A stretch of DNA of 64,000 bases, from positions 186,001 to 250,000 of the forward strand of contig CAVSIZ010000001.1 in the NCBI GenBank assembly GCA_963728125.1. The letters are read 5' to 3'. This document shows positions 9,807-25,517 of this stretch, piece after piece (position 1 is the first letter of the stretch; every line of letters starts with the position of its first letter). Source of the DNA: CAWDCV01 sp963728125. GTDB taxonomy: Bacteria; Actinomycetota; Actinomycetes; CAWDCV01. The position numbers and the translations under genes were made by a program. The notes beneath the pieces are model-generated. The model did no database searches. It was given only the letters and a program-made list of their open reading frames with translations, and was not told where the DNA came from.

Positions 9807-9852
9807 TGAAGTGCCTCCTGTGACTGGTTGAGATGGATACGGCTGGTACGGA

Positions 9853-11955
9853 CTACTCGCCGCGTGCCTTCTTGATGATTTCTTCTGCCACGTTCCGCGG
9901 AACTTCCGCGTACGAATCGAACTGCATGCTGTACACCGCGCGGCCCTGGGTACGGCTGCGCAGGTCGCCGACGTAGCCGAACATCTCGGCCAGCGGCACG
10001 AGCGCTCGGATCACGCGGGCACCCGAACGTTCGTCCATGGCCTGGATGTGACCGCGGCGGCTGTTGAGGTCGCCGATCACGTCACCCATGAAGTTCTCCG
10101 GGGTGATGACCTCAACGGACATCATCGGCTCGAGCAGCACCGGGTCGGCCCGGCGTGCGGCGTCCTTGAACGCCATCGAGCCGGCGATCTTGAACGCGAG
10201 CTCGGAGGAGTCGACCTCGTGGTACGCACCGTCGAGCAGCGTGACCTTGACGTCGACCAGCGGGTAGCCGGCCAGCACGCCGAAGTCCATCGCCTCCTGG
10301 CAGCCGGCGTCGACCGAGGGGATGTACTCCTTCGGGATGCGACCGCCGGTGACCTTGTTCTCGAACTCGTACCCGCCGTCGCCCTCGCCGCCGGTCGGCT
10401 CGATGCTGATCTGCACCCGCGCGAACTGACCGGACCCACCGGTCTGCTTCTTGTGGGTGTAGTCGATCTTGTCGACCTTGCGCCGGATCGTCTCGCGGTA
10501 GGCCACCTGCGGCTTGCCGACGTTGGCCTCGACGCGGAACTCGCGGCGCATCCGGTCGACCAGGATGTCGAGGTGGAGCTCGCCCATCCCGGCGATGATC
10601 GTCTGCCCGGTCTCCTCATCCGTTCGGACCTGGAAGGTCGGGTCCTCCTCCGCGAGGCGCTGGATCGCCGTACCGAGCTTCTCCTGGTCCTGCTTGGACT
10701 TCGGCTCGATCGCGACGTGGATGACCGGCGCCGGGAAGCTCATCGACTCGAGGATGACCGGAGCCTCAGGACCGCACAGCGTGTCGCCCGTGGTGGTGTT
10801 CTTCAGGCCCATCACGGCAACGATCTGGCCGGCGGTCGCGCGGTCGATCTCCTCGCGCTTGTTGGCGTGCATCCGGTAGATCTTGCCGATGCGCTCGCGG
10901 TGGCTCTTGGTGCTGTTGAGCACCTGAGCGCCGGAACGCAGCGTGCCGGAGTACACGCGCAGGTAGGTGAGCTTGCCGAGGTGCGGGTCGCTCATGATCT
11001 TGAACGCCAGGGAAGCCAGCGGCGCGTCCTCGTCGGGCTCGCGCTCGACGATCTCCTCGACGTTGCCGACGGCGTGCCCCTGGACCGCGCCGACATCGAT
11101 CGGCGAGGGGAGGTAGCGCACCACCGCGTCGAGCATCGGCTGGACGCCCTTGTTCTTGAAGGCGGAGCCGCAGAGCACCGGCGTGAGCTTGCCGCCGACG
11201 GTCGCCCGGCGGATCGCCGCGATGAGCTGCTCCTCCGATGGCTCGTCGCCCTCGAGGTAGAGCTCCATCATCTCGTCGTCGTTCTCGGCGATGGTCTCGA
11301 GCAGCCGGTCGCGCCACTCGCGTACCGACTCCTCATGGGAAGCCGGAATGGCGACGGTGTCGTACATCTCGCCCTTGGCCGCCTCGGCGCTCCAGACCAT
11401 CGCCTTCATGCCGACGAGGTCGATGACGCCGCGGAAGTCGGCCTCGCTGCCGATGGGCAGCTGCACGACCAGCGGGATGGCGTTGAGGCGGGTGACGATC
11501 ATGTCGACGCAGCGGTGGAACTCGGCGCCGATGCGGTCCATCTTGTTGACGAAGCAGATGCGCGGGACCTCGTAGCGGTCGGCCTGCCGCCAGACCGTCT
11601 CGGACTGCGGCTCGACACCGGCAACGCCGTCGAACACCGCGACCGCGCCGTCGAGGACGCGCAGCGATCGCTCCACCTCCACCGTGAAGTCGACGTGGCC
11701 GGGTGTGTCGATGATGTTGATCGTGTAGCCGTCCCACTGCGTCGTCGTCGCAGCAGATGTGATCGTGATGCCGCGTTCCTGCTCCTGCGCCATCCAGTCC
11801 ATCGTCGCGGCGCCTTCGTGCACCTCGCCGATCTTGTAGTTGACGCCGGTGTAGAACAGGATCCGCTCGGTCGTCGTGGTTTTGCCCGCGTCGATATGAG
11901 CCATGATCCCGATGTTTCGGACCTTGGCCAGGTTCAGGGCGGTGTCGGTCGCCAC
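9853..11955 (-). CDS. fusA: Elongation factor G
   Basis: The 700-residue EF-G has P-loop AHIDAGKT (19-26), switch RGITITSAA, DTPGHVDFT and NKMD motifs, and later domains with GMGELHLDILVDRM and GGSGQFARV. It catalyses GTP-driven translocation and ribosome recycling. It is the third gene of the str operon. The 97-base gap after rpsG contains a short repeat gtacgggtttctcgtacgg. Confidence 0.99.
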   Translation of the reverse strand: MATDTALNLAKVRNIGIMAHIDAGKTTTTERILFYTGVNYKIGEVHEGAATMDWMAQEQERGITITSAATTTQWDGYTINIIDTPGHVDFTVEVERSLRVLDGAVAVFDGVAGVEPQSETVWRQADRYEVPRICFVNKMDRIGAEFHRCVDMIVTRLNAIPLVVQLPIGSEADFRGVIDLVGMKAMVWSAEAAKGEMYDTVAIPASHEESVREWRDRLLETIAENDDEMMELYLEGDEPSEEQLIAAIRRATVGGKLTPVLCGSAFKNKGVQPMLDAVVRYLPSPIDVGAVQGHAVGNVEEIVEREPDEDAPLASLAFKIMSDPHLGKLTYLRVYSGTLRSGAQVLNSTKSHRERIGKIYRMHANKREEIDRATAGQIVAVMGLKNTTTGDTLCGPEAPVILESMSFPAPVIHVAIEPKSKQDQEKLGTAIQRLAEEDPTFQVRTDEETGQTIIAGMGELHLDILVDRMRREFRVEANVGKPQVAYRETIRRKVDKIDYTHKKQTGGSGQFARVQISIEPTGGEGDGGYEFENKVTGGRIPKEYIPSVDAGCQEAMDFGVLAGYPLVDVKVTLLDGAYHEVDSSELAFKIAGSMAFKDAARRADPVLLEPMMSVEVITPENFMGDVIGDLNSRRGHIQAMDERSGARVIRALVPLAEMFGYVGDLRSRTQGRAVYSMQFDSYAEVPRNVAEEIIKKARGE

Positions 11956-12052
11956 GGCGTTGACGTCTTCTCTCTTATCTCTGTACGGGTTTCTCGTACG
12001 GGCAGTCGGGTGGAGGCTGGACGAGACTGCTGCCCGCGCCCTCCAGCCGGTG

Positions 12053-12523
12053 CTACCAGCGGTAGTGCGCGAAGGCCTTGTTCGACTCGGCCATCTTGTG
12101 GGTGTCCTCGCGACGCTTGACGCTGGCTCCGAGACCGTTGCTTGCGTCGAGGAGCTCGTTCATCAAGCGCTCGGTCATCGTCTTCTCGCGCCGGTTCTTG
12201 GAGTAACCGACCAGCCACCGAAGGGCCAGCGTGGTCGCGCGCGAGGCCTTGACCTCGACCGGCACCTGATAGGTGGCTCCGCCAACGCGCCGGCTCTTGA
12301 CCTCGAGGGTCGGTCGCACGTTGTCGAGCGCGCGCTTCAAGGTGATGACCGGGTCGCTGCCGGTCTTCTCCCGGCAGCCCTCGAGCGCACCGTAAACAAT
12401 GCTTTCGGCGGTCGATTTCTTCCCGTGCAGCAGCACCTTGTTGATCAGTGAGGTGACGACCGGGGAGTTGTAGACGGGGTCGACGATGATCGGACGCTTC
12501 GGTGCCGGGCCCTTGCGCGGCAT
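12053..12523 (-). CDS. rpsG: 30S ribosomal protein S7
   Basis: The ATG at 12521-12523 gives a 156-residue S7 beginning MPRKGPAPKRPIIVDPVYNS and ending THKMAESNKAFAHYRW, both diagnostic. S7 nucleates 30S head assembly. The start overlaps the rpsL stop (TAATG). A longer frame upstream overlaps rpsL and is not used. Confidence 0.98.
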   Translation of the reverse strand: MPRKGPAPKRPIIVDPVYNSPVVTSLINKVLLHGKKSTAESIVYGALEGCREKTGSDPVITLKRALDNVRPTLEVKSRRVGGATYQVPVEVKASRATTLALRWLVGYSKNRREKTMTERLMNELLDASNGLGASVKRREDTHKMAESNKAFAHYRW

Positions 12524-12897
12524 TAGCTCTTCTCCTTCTTGGCGCCGTAGCGGCTGCGCGCCTGCTTGCGGTTGCGCACGCCCTGGGTGTCGAGCGACCC
12601 GCGGACGATCTTGTAGCGGACGCCAGGCAGGTCCTTCACCCGGCCCCCGCGCACGAGCACGATCGAGTGCTCCTGCAGGTTGTGGCCGACGCCGGGAATG
12701 TAGGCGGTGACCTCGATCTGGCTGGTCAGCCGGACGCGCGCCACCTTGCGCAGCGCGGAGTTCGGCTTCTTCGGAGTCGTCGTGTAGACGCGCGTGCATA
12801 CGCCGCGGCGCTGCGGAGATCCCTTGAGCGCCGGCGTCTTGGTCTTGCCGATCTTGTCCTCGCGGCCCTTGCGAACCAGCTGATTGATCGTGGGCAC
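12523..12897 (-). CDS. rpsL: 30S ribosomal protein S12
   Basis: A GTG start at 12895-12897 gives the standard 124 residues, MPTINQLVRKGREDK through RSRYGAKKEKS. The streptomycin-region motif TTTPKKPNSALRKVARVRLT and the later GRVKDLPGVRYK are both wild type. S12 controls decoding accuracy. It is the first gene of the str operon, preceded by a leader of about 175 bases from a clear promoter. Confidence 0.98.
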   Translation of the reverse strand: MPTINQLVRKGREDKIGKTKTPALKGSPQRRGVCTRVYTTTPKKPNSALRKVARVRLTSQIEVTAYIPGVGHNLQEHSIVLVRGGRVKDLPGVRYKIVRGSLDTQGVRNRKQARSRYGAKKEKS

Positions 12898-12941
12898 TAC
12901 GTCTCCGAATTCCTTCGTCTGAGTGATCCTGGCTCGTCCAT

Positions 12942-12965
12942 CGACCCCCGAGGTCGGGCGTGTCG
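12942..12965 (-). promoter_or_regulatory. Conserved leader motif of the str operon (copy 2)
   Basis: Plus strand cgacccccgaggtcgggcgt plus gtcg; it differs from the copy at 8452-8475 by one base in 24. It lies 45 bases upstream of the rpsL start and inside the transcript predicted from the promoter at 13081-13109. It may be a ribosomal-protein leader element or a shared binding site. Confidence 0.5.
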
Positions 12966-13080
12966 CGATGCCCGGCCATGCCGCCGCCGGGACGAACCCG
13001 CCGACGAGGGTGAAGACGGAGCGCCTGCACGACATTGCGCGCACGCGCGAACGCCCGGGATGCCCCAGGCACAAGCGAGA

Positions 13081-13109
13081 AGGTTACCCAGCGGTCGCGG
13101 CCAGGTCAA
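13081..13109 (-). promoter_or_regulatory. Promoter of the str operon
   Basis: On the minus strand, TTGACC (13104-13109), a 17-base spacer and TAACCT (13081-13086) form a near-consensus housekeeping sigma promoter. Transcription would begin near 13074, leaving a leader of about 175 bases before rpsL. Confidence 0.75.
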
Positions 13110-13137
13110 AGCGGGCATCCTGCCGCCACACCCACGC

Positions 13138-13188
13138 GACTTGTCCGAACGCCGACCGCACAACTAGGCGAGCACGTTCGGACAACTC
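13138..13188. repeat. Inverted repeat upstream of the str promoter
   Basis: Arms gacttgtccgaacg (13138-13151) and cgttcggacaactc (13175-13188) match at 13 of 14 positions with a 23-base spacer. It lies just upstream of the str promoter and abuts the truncated 5' end of the mug remnant. It could be a terminator, an operator or a scar of the rearrangement that removed the mug start. Confidence 0.6.
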
Positions 13189-13190
13189 GG

Positions 13191-13478
13191 GTAGGGGCCG
13201 GCGTCAACCCGGGCCTGGTGTCAGGCGTGCGCGGCCTGCACTTCGGCAACCCGGCGAACCGGCTGACCCGCCTCGTCACGCGGGTACGTCCCGGCAAGGT
13301 CGCCGTGCTCGGCATCAGCGCCTACCGCGTCGCCTTCGCCGAGCCGCGTGCAGTCGTCGGCCGGCAGGCGAGAACGATCGCCGGTCGGCCGGTCTGGTTA
13401 CTGCCGAATCCGAGCGGGCTGAACGCGTCCTACCAGATGGACGCGTTGATCGCGGCTTACGCGGAGCTCGCCGACTAG
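13191..13478 (+). pseudogene. mug: Remnant of mismatch-specific uracil-DNA glycosylase with internal deletion
   Basis: The frame ending at TAG 13476-13478 carries two pieces of the Mug/TDG family fused in frame. The N-terminal active-site segment VGAGVNPGLVSGVRGLHFGNPANR corresponds to the family's CGINPGL...HPANRFW motif. It runs directly into the C-terminal part VAVLGISAYRVAFAEPRAVVG with VWLLPNPSGLNASYQ. About 80 middle residues present in intact proteins are missing, and there is no convincing start. The enzyme would excise U or T from G mismatches. The stop overlaps that of the convergent gene in a shared ctag. Confidence 0.75.
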
Positions 13479-14014
13479 ACGCTCGCGGCCGCCGACGCGA
13501 CGATCGCCACCACTACGAAGATCGAGATCAGCGCCCAGAGGCCAATGTTGATCCACGACAGGATCTTGGTCGCGGTGTTGATTCCGCGCCCCTCCTTCGC
13601 CCCGCCGGACGCGTCGATGTTGCGCTGCGCGTTGCCCGCGAGCACGAGCGCCACGATGGCGGGCACGAAGGGGATGGGGCACGCCACCCAGCCGAGGATC
13701 GCGATGACCAGTCCCCAGACCGCCAACGGCTCAGTCTGCGCCGCGGTGTAGCCGTAGCCGGGCTGTGTCGGATAGCCGCCGGAGTACGCGGCGGCGCCGT
13801 AGGGCTGCTCGTACGACGGCGTCCCATAGGTGGGTGTCCCGTAGGTCGGCGTGTCGTACTGCGGCGCCTGGTACTGCGGTGTCTCGTACTGAGGCGGCTG
13901 CTGGTACGGCTGTTGCTGATAAGGCGGCGTCTGCTGGGTCGGGACCTGCTGGGTGACGTCGTCGGGGTCGTTGGAAGCGGGCGGTTCGGGAGGGTTGCGG
14001 TCCGGATCGGCCAT
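13475..14014 (-). CDS. DUF4190 membrane protein with Pro/Gln/Tyr-rich N-terminus
   Basis: About 179 residues from the start MADPDRNPPEPP (an in-frame ATG lies two codons upstream). Residues 20-90 are a low-complexity region of repeated PYQQ, PQYE and TYGTP units. This is followed by two hydrophobic helices (AVWGLVIAILGWVACPIPFV..., INIGLWALISIFVVVAIVA) joined by a loop with the AGNAQRNIDASGG motif typical of DUF4190. The N-terminus is probably cytoplasmic. Function is unknown; the gene lies alone between rpoC and the str operon. Confidence 0.75.
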   Translation of the reverse strand: MADPDRNPPEPPASNDPDDVTQQVPTQQTPPYQQQPYQQPPQYETPQYQAPQYDTPTYGTPTYGTPSYEQPYGAAAYSGGYPTQPGYGYTAAQTEPLAVWGLVIAILGWVACPIPFVPAIVALVLAGNAQRNIDASGGAKEGRGINTATKILSWINIGLWALISIFVVVAIVASAAASV

Positions 14015-14094
14015 GAACACGCATTCTGCCGGAGCCGAGGAAGACGACGAAGCGGCGGCTCCCCGAAGGGAACCGCCGCCTCGACGTACATGTG

Positions 14095-17976
<3,882 letters not shown>

Positions 17977-18036
17977 GTGGATCCTTCTCTCAGTATTCGC
18001 AGATCACTACAGGGACGCGGGCCATGCGCTCCTGTC

Positions 18037-21561
<3,525 letters not shown>

Positions 21562-21658
21562 GAGGCGTCCTTCCGAAATGGCTCGCGGGGTTTAACTGCG
21601 CGCATGCGGACCGGCCCGAGGCAAGCCACGGGTCGGAACGAAGACAGCGCAAAGGGGC

Positions 21659-21687
21659 AGTGTAACCCATAGGGTCACTGCCGTCCA
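21659..21687 (-). promoter_or_regulatory. Promoter of rpoB-rpoC
   Basis: On the minus strand, TGGACG (21682-21687), a 17-base spacer and TACACT (21659-21664) resemble housekeeping promoters; TACACT also serves as -10 before tRNA-Trp. The predicted leader is about 90 bases. The rest of the 388-base gap between rplL and rpoB holds the DnaA-box-like pair and the large inverted repeat annotated separately. Confidence 0.6.
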
Positions 21688-21788
21688 GCGGGCCGGTGAA
21701 CCGCCCGCCTCCGTACTCGAAAACAGCAATCGTGAAGTTCTCACAGCGCCCTGCCAGGGTCGCTCGCTGTCGCCGTCCCGTCAAGAGC

Positions 21789-21809
21789 TTGTACACAATC
21801 TGTGGACAA
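21789..21809. promoter_or_regulatory. Pair of DnaA-box-like sequences in opposite orientation
   Basis: TTGTACACA (21789-21797) and TGTGGACAA (21801-21809, reverse complement TTGTCCACA) face each other three bases apart. TTGTCCACA is the actinobacterial DnaA-box consensus; the other box differs at one base. They lie about 100 bases upstream of the rpoB -35. Two boxes are too few for an origin. Confidence 0.35.
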
Positions 21810-21857
21810 GAATCATGACGAATCAGTACGAATCGGCTCCTCCACGCCCGCGATCGC

Positions 21858-21928
21858 GGTCGTGTAGATCGTCGTGAGCGCCCAGCAAGATTGCGCGCGG
21901 CGCGTTCTTCACGACGATCTACACGACC
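21858..21928 (-). terminator. Long perfect inverted repeat between rplL and rpoB
   Basis: Two perfect 20-bp arms, ggtcgtgtagatcgtcgtga (21858-21877) and its complement (21909-21928), flank a 31-base spacer that is itself GC-palindromic. It begins 22 bases after the rplL stop. It probably terminates or attenuates rplJ-rplL transcription before rpoB. There is no U-tract. Confidence 0.6.
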
Positions 21929-21949
21929 AGGAACGGTCTCGAGGGAACG

Positions 21950-22345
21950 TCAGCGGACGGTGACCGTGGCGCCGGCGCCCTCGAGGGCGGCCCGCGCCTT
22001 GTCGGCCGCGTCCTTGTTGACCTTCTCGAGAACGGGCTTCGGCGCGCCGTCGACCAGGTCCTTGGCCTCCTTGAGACCCAGGCTCGTCAACGAGCGAACC
22101 TCCTTGATGACCTGGATCTTCTTGTCGCCAGCGCCCTCGAGGATGACGTCGAACTCGTCCTGCTCCTCGGCGGCCGGGGCCTCGGCGGCGGCGCCGCCAC
22201 CCGCGGCAGCCGGCGCGGCGGCGGCGACCGGTGCGGCCGCGGTGACGCCGAAGGTGTCTTCGAACTGCTTCACGAACTCTGACAGCTCGAGGAGGGTCAT
22301 CTCCTTGAACGCGTCGAGCAGGTCGTCGGTCTTGACTTTCGCCAT
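21950..22345 (-). CDS. rplL: 50S ribosomal protein L7/L12
   Basis: The 131-residue protein has the N-terminal dimerisation part (DLLDAFKEMTLLELSEFVKQ), an alanine-rich hinge (residues 40-65) and the C-terminal factor-binding domain EFDVILEGAGDKKIQVIKEV with LKEAKDLVDGAPKPVLE. It forms the ribosomal stalk that recruits EF-Tu and EF-G. It follows rplJ by 44 bases. Confidence 0.98.
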   Translation of the reverse strand: MAKVKTDDLLDAFKEMTLLELSEFVKQFEDTFGVTAAAPVAAAAPAAAGGGAAAEAPAAEEQDEFDVILEGAGDKKIQVIKEVRSLTSLGLKEAKDLVDGAPKPVLEKVNKDAADKARAALEGAGATVTVR

Positions 22346-22389
22346 GGTGGCGGTCCTTTCGTGGAACGGTGCGTACGAGTGGGTCGGGA

Positions 22390-23037
22390 CTAGTTGGCGG
22401 TCGCAGGCTCCGGCTGAGCGGCTGTCTCGGTGTCTGTTTCGCTGTCTGCTTCGGCGTCTGTCTCGGTGTTCGTCTGAGCCGCCGCTTCAGATGTCGAGCC
22501 AGCGTCGACGGTGTCGGCAGCGGCGTCGGCTCGCAGTTGACGCAGCGCCTCGATCGTGCGGGCGGCCTGCGACAGCGGCGCCTGGAACAGCGCAGCCGCC
22601 TGCGACAGCGATGCCGTCATTGCTCCCGCAAGCCTGGCGAGCAGCACTTCGCGCGGCTCCACATCAGCCAGGCGGGTGATCTCACTCGGCGACAGCGGGC
22701 GGCCGTCGAGGACGCCGCCCTTGATCACGAGGAACGGATGAGTACGGGCGAAGTCGCGCAGTCCGCGCGCGGCCTCGACCGCATCGCCCTGAACGAAGGC
22801 GATCGCCGACGGACCCTGAAGCAGCTCGCCGAGATCGTCGTACCCAGCCTCGCGAGCCGCGATCTTGGTCAGCGTGTTCTTGACGATCGCGTACGTGGCA
22901 TTCGTGCCCAGGTTGTGGCGTAGCTCCTTGAGCTGCGACACGGTCAGGCCGCGATACTCGGTCAGCACGGCGGCGTTCGCGCCCCGGAACTGCTCGGTGA
23001 GCTCGTCGACGGCGGCGACCTTGGTGGCTCTCGCCAT
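22390..23037 (-). CDS. rplJ: 50S ribosomal protein L10 with acidic tail
   Basis: The 215-residue L10 has VAAVDELTEQFRGANAAVLT, EYRGLTVSQLKELR and GPSAIAFVQGDAV motifs, and anchors L7/L12 dimers to the stalk base. After residue 175 there is a tail of about 40 residues rich in Thr, Glu, Asp and Ala (TNTETDAEADSETDTETAAQ), longer than in E. coli L10. In other bacteria L10(L12)4 binds its own leader; a GC-rich leader with a hairpin precedes this gene. Confidence 0.97.
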   Translation of the reverse strand: MARATKVAAVDELTEQFRGANAAVLTEYRGLTVSQLKELRHNLGTNATYAIVKNTLTKIAAREAGYDDLGELLQGPSAIAFVQGDAVEAARGLRDFARTHPFLVIKGGVLDGRPLSPSEITRLADVEPREVLLARLAGAMTASLSQAAALFQAPLSQAARTIEALRQLRADAAADTVDAGSTSEAAAQTNTETDAEADSETDTETAAQPEPATAN

Positions 23038-23044
23038 GGGTCTC

Positions 23045-23234
23045 CTCTCGGGTGGCGCCAGCCGTCCCGAGTGCCCGCAATGGAAACGCCCCGGCGCAGG
23101 CGCTCGGGGCGAGACACCGACGTGAGATGGAACAACGTCGATGCGGTCCTAGCTACCTACGCAGGTCGCCCGCACTGCGGGGCCTTCGGGTGACGAAGGA
23201 CGATCCCTCCGCCGCCGGCCGGCGGTCTCTGGCT
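23045..23234 (-). ncRNA. Putative L10 leader (autoregulatory mRNA leader)
   Basis: Transcription from the promoter at 23241-23269 would give a structured leader of nearly 200 bases before rplJ. It includes the hairpin cgccccg-gcgcaggcgct-cggggcg (plus strand 23087-23111) and a ctagctacctacgcagg segment (plus strand 23150-23166). Position and length fit the L10 leader family, which binds the L10-L7/L12 complex. I cannot confirm the covariance fold by eye. Confidence 0.5.
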
Positions 23235-23240
23235 CGGCCG

Positions 23241-23269
23241 AGGGTACGGGCTGCCCCCATCTCGGCCAA
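23241..23269 (-). promoter_or_regulatory. Promoter of rplJ-rplL
   Basis: On the minus strand, TTGGCC (23264-23269), a 17-base spacer and TACCCT (23241-23246). It lies between the lipoprotein gene and rplJ, consistent with a separate rplJ-rplL transcript. Confidence 0.5.
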
Positions 23270-23288
23270 ATCGACGTAGGCCAGAGCC

Positions 23289-24149
23289 TCAGCCGGTGAG
23301 CTCGCGCAGGTCGGCCGTCTCCTCTTCCGCAGGCGGCGTGACGTCGACCGGAACGCCGTACTCCTCGATGGTCATCGTGACCGTGACGGGTCCGAGCGTG
23401 CTCTCGCTCTCCTGCGCCAGCTGTCGCACGGTGCCGTCAGCGTCGATCCACACGTCGATGGTGGCCGTCTGAGTGTCGGCCGCGCTCAGCTGCTGTTCGA
23501 GCTGGGCGCGCAGCTCGGGAGTCAGCTGGTCCAGGCTCTCCGCGTAGTCGACGGTGCCGCGGTAGTGCGTGGTGGGGACGCCGGCCACCGTCTCGCTACC
23601 GACGACCTCGAGGTCGCCGGCGTTCTGCAGAAGCTCGAGATAGACCATGGGATTGCCCTGCTGGGCCTGCTGTGTGAGCGCACTCAGATCGAGGCCGGAC
23701 TCCTGGGCAATGTCGGCAAGGGCGAGCTTCGCCCACGGCTTGCCGAGCTGGCCCTCGAGCGCGGGAATGCGCAGGTAATAGGCATCGGGTGTCATCAACA
23801 TGGTCATGCCGCCCGGCAGCGTCTGGCCGCCGACGGTGAAACTGGTGAAGTCGATGGAGCCCTGCAGCGGCGGGACCAGGGTGTAGGTCCCGGTGCCGCG
23901 GACGTCCGCACCGCCCGTCGCCGAACTCTCGAAGCTGACTCGCGCGCTGCCCGCCTCTGCGGACTTCAGCGCTGCTCGGCGCAGCAGCTCGATGTCCGCC
24001 TGAGCCGGCGCCGCGCTGGCAGTGGGAGCTGAGGATGCTGCCGCCCGCGGAGCGCTAGCAGTGGGTTGCTCGTCGCCGGAGCAGCCCGCCAGCACAAGCG
24101 TGGCGGCCGCGGTGAAGGTCAGCAGCAGGCCGGTACGGCGAGAAGGCAC
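23289..24149 (-). CDS. LolA-like lipoprotein (LppX/LprG-type)
   Basis: This 286-residue protein has a lipoprotein signal peptide (TFTAAATLVLAGC, lipidated Cys near residue 23), an Ala/Ser-rich linker, and a beta-rich domain with DIELLRRAALKSAEAGSARV, YYLRIPALEGQLGKPWAKLA and DVWIDADGTVRQL. These features fit the LppX/LprAFG-like LolA-fold family, which carries hydrophobic molecules at the cell surface in mycobacteria. It starts at GTG. Lipoproteins often lie between rplA and rplJ in actinobacteria. The ligand is unknown. Confidence 0.7.
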   Translation of the reverse strand: MPSRRTGLLLTFTAAATLVLAGCSGDEQPTASAPRAAASSAPTASAAPAQADIELLRRAALKSAEAGSARVSFESSATGGADVRGTGTYTLVPPLQGSIDFTSFTVGGQTLPGGMTMLMTPDAYYLRIPALEGQLGKPWAKLALADIAQESGLDLSALTQQAQQGNPMVYLELLQNAGDLEVVGSETVAGVPTTHYRGTVDYAESLDQLTPELRAQLEQQLSAADTQTATIDVWIDADGTVRQLAQESESTLGPVTVTMTIEEYGVPVDVTPPAEEETADLRELTG

Positions 24150-24231
24150 GCGATGATCTCCCAGCGTTCAGGCAACGAACGACCACGCTAGCCGAGCCGC
24201 GCCCTCCTCCGAGCGCGCCGTCCACAGGTCG

Positions 24232-24954
24232 TCAGGCGACCGGCGCGCCGCTGTCCTCGAGGAACCCGCGGGTGCGGTTCGGGTCGACCGGAATGCCGGG
24301 ACCCATGGTCGTCGTGAATGTCGCCTTCTTGACGTAGCGGCCCTTGGCCGCCGACGGCTTCAGCCGAAGCACCTCGTCGAGCGCGGCGGCGTAGTTCTCC
24401 ACCAGCTGCTGGTCGGTGAACGACGCCTTGCCGAGCACGAAGTGCAGGTTGGCATGCCGGTCCACGCGGAACTCGATCTTGCCGCCCTTGATGTCGCTCA
24501 CTGCCTTGGCGACATCGGTCGTCACCGTGCCGGTCTTCGGGTTGGGCATCAGCCCGCGGGGACCGAGAACGCGGCCGAGTCGGCCGACCTTGCCCATCAG
24601 GTCGGGCGTGGCGACCGCGGCGTCGAAGTCGAGGAAGCCGCCCTGCACCCGCTCGATGAGGTCGTCGGAGCCGACGATGTCGGCGCCGGCAGCACGGGCC
24701 TGCTCGGCGCGCTCGCCAGTTGCGAACACCGCGACGCGGGCGGTCTTGCCGGTGCCGTGGGGGAGGTTGACGGTCCCGCGGACCATCTGATCGGCCTTAC
24801 GCGGGTCGACCCCAAGCCGTAGCGCGACCTCGACGGTCGCGTCGAACTTGGTCGAGGACGTGTCACGGGCCAGCCGGACCGCGTCGAGGGGTGCGTACAG
24901 CCGCTCGGGATCGATCTTCTCGGCGGCGTCCCTGTAGTGCTTGCTGCGCTTCAT
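24232..24954 (-). CDS. rplA: 50S ribosomal protein L1
   Basis: The 240-residue L1 contains LGVDPRKADQMVRGTVNLPH-type sequence, GKVGRLGRVLGPRGLMPNPK and KGGKIEFRVDRHANLHFVLG. L1 forms the mobile stalk at the E site. It lies 85 bases after rplK and ends shortly before the lipoprotein gene. Confidence 0.98.
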   Translation of the reverse strand: MKRSKHYRDAAEKIDPERLYAPLDAVRLARDTSSTKFDATVEVALRLGVDPRKADQMVRGTVNLPHGTGKTARVAVFATGERAEQARAAGADIVGSDDLIERVQGGFLDFDAAVATPDLMGKVGRLGRVLGPRGLMPNPKTGTVTTDVAKAVSDIKGGKIEFRVDRHANLHFVLGKASFTDQQLVENYAAALDEVLRLKPSAAKGRYVKKATFTTTMGPGIPVDPNRTRGFLEDSGAPVA

Positions 24955-25039
24955 GTGCTGCTCCTGAGATAGCGGGAGGTGTGGTCATGTGGGCCAGCGC
25001 GGCCCTGCCACGTATTTCGGGGTACGGAACAGAGAACTA

Positions 25040-25471
25040 CTACTCGCTGACGGTTATGCCCATCGACCTGGCGGTGCCGGCGATGATCTTCTCCGCGGCG
25101 TCGAGGTCGTTGGCGTTGAGGTCGGGCAGCTTGGTGGACGCGATCTCGCGTACCTGCTCACGCGTGATCCTGGCGACCTTGTCGGTGTGCGGCGTTGCGC
25201 TGCCCTTCTCAACGCCCGCGGCCTTGAGGATCAGCCGCGCCGCAGGCGGTGTCTTGGTCACGAACGTGAACGAGCGGTCCTCGTAGATCGTGATCTCGAC
25301 GGGGACGACGTTGCCGCGCTGCGACTCAGTGGCAGCGTTGTACTGCTTGCAGAACTCCATGATGTTGACGCCGTGCTGACCCAGCGCCGGACCGACCGGC
25401 GGGGCCGGCGTGGCGGCACCGGCGTTGATCTGCAGCTTGACGACTGCTGCGATCTTCCTCTTGGGAGGCAT
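25040..25471 (-). CDS. rplK: 50S ribosomal protein L11
   Basis: The ATG at 25469-25471 gives 143 residues: MPPKRKIAAVVKLQINAGAA, PAPPVGPALGQHGVNIMEFC, then ITREQVREIASTKLPDLNAN and GTARSMGITV. L11 is part of the GTPase-associated centre and the target of thiopeptides. In-frame codons upstream overlap the nusG 3' region and are not L11-like. Confidence 0.98.
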   Translation of the reverse strand: MPPKRKIAAVVKLQINAGAATPAPPVGPALGQHGVNIMEFCKQYNAATESQRGNVVPVEITIYEDRSFTFVTKTPPAARLILKAAGVEKGSATPHTDKVARITREQVREIASTKLPDLNANDLDAAEKIIAGTARSMGITVSE

Positions 25472-25517
25472 GTCGAACGGGTCCTTCCTGAACCTGTGGA
25501 TACGTGCGGGGTGACCG

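Noticed and set aside
21789..21809. A replication origin
   Set aside because: Only two boxes, no AT-rich region, and no dnaA, dnaN or gyrB genes nearby.
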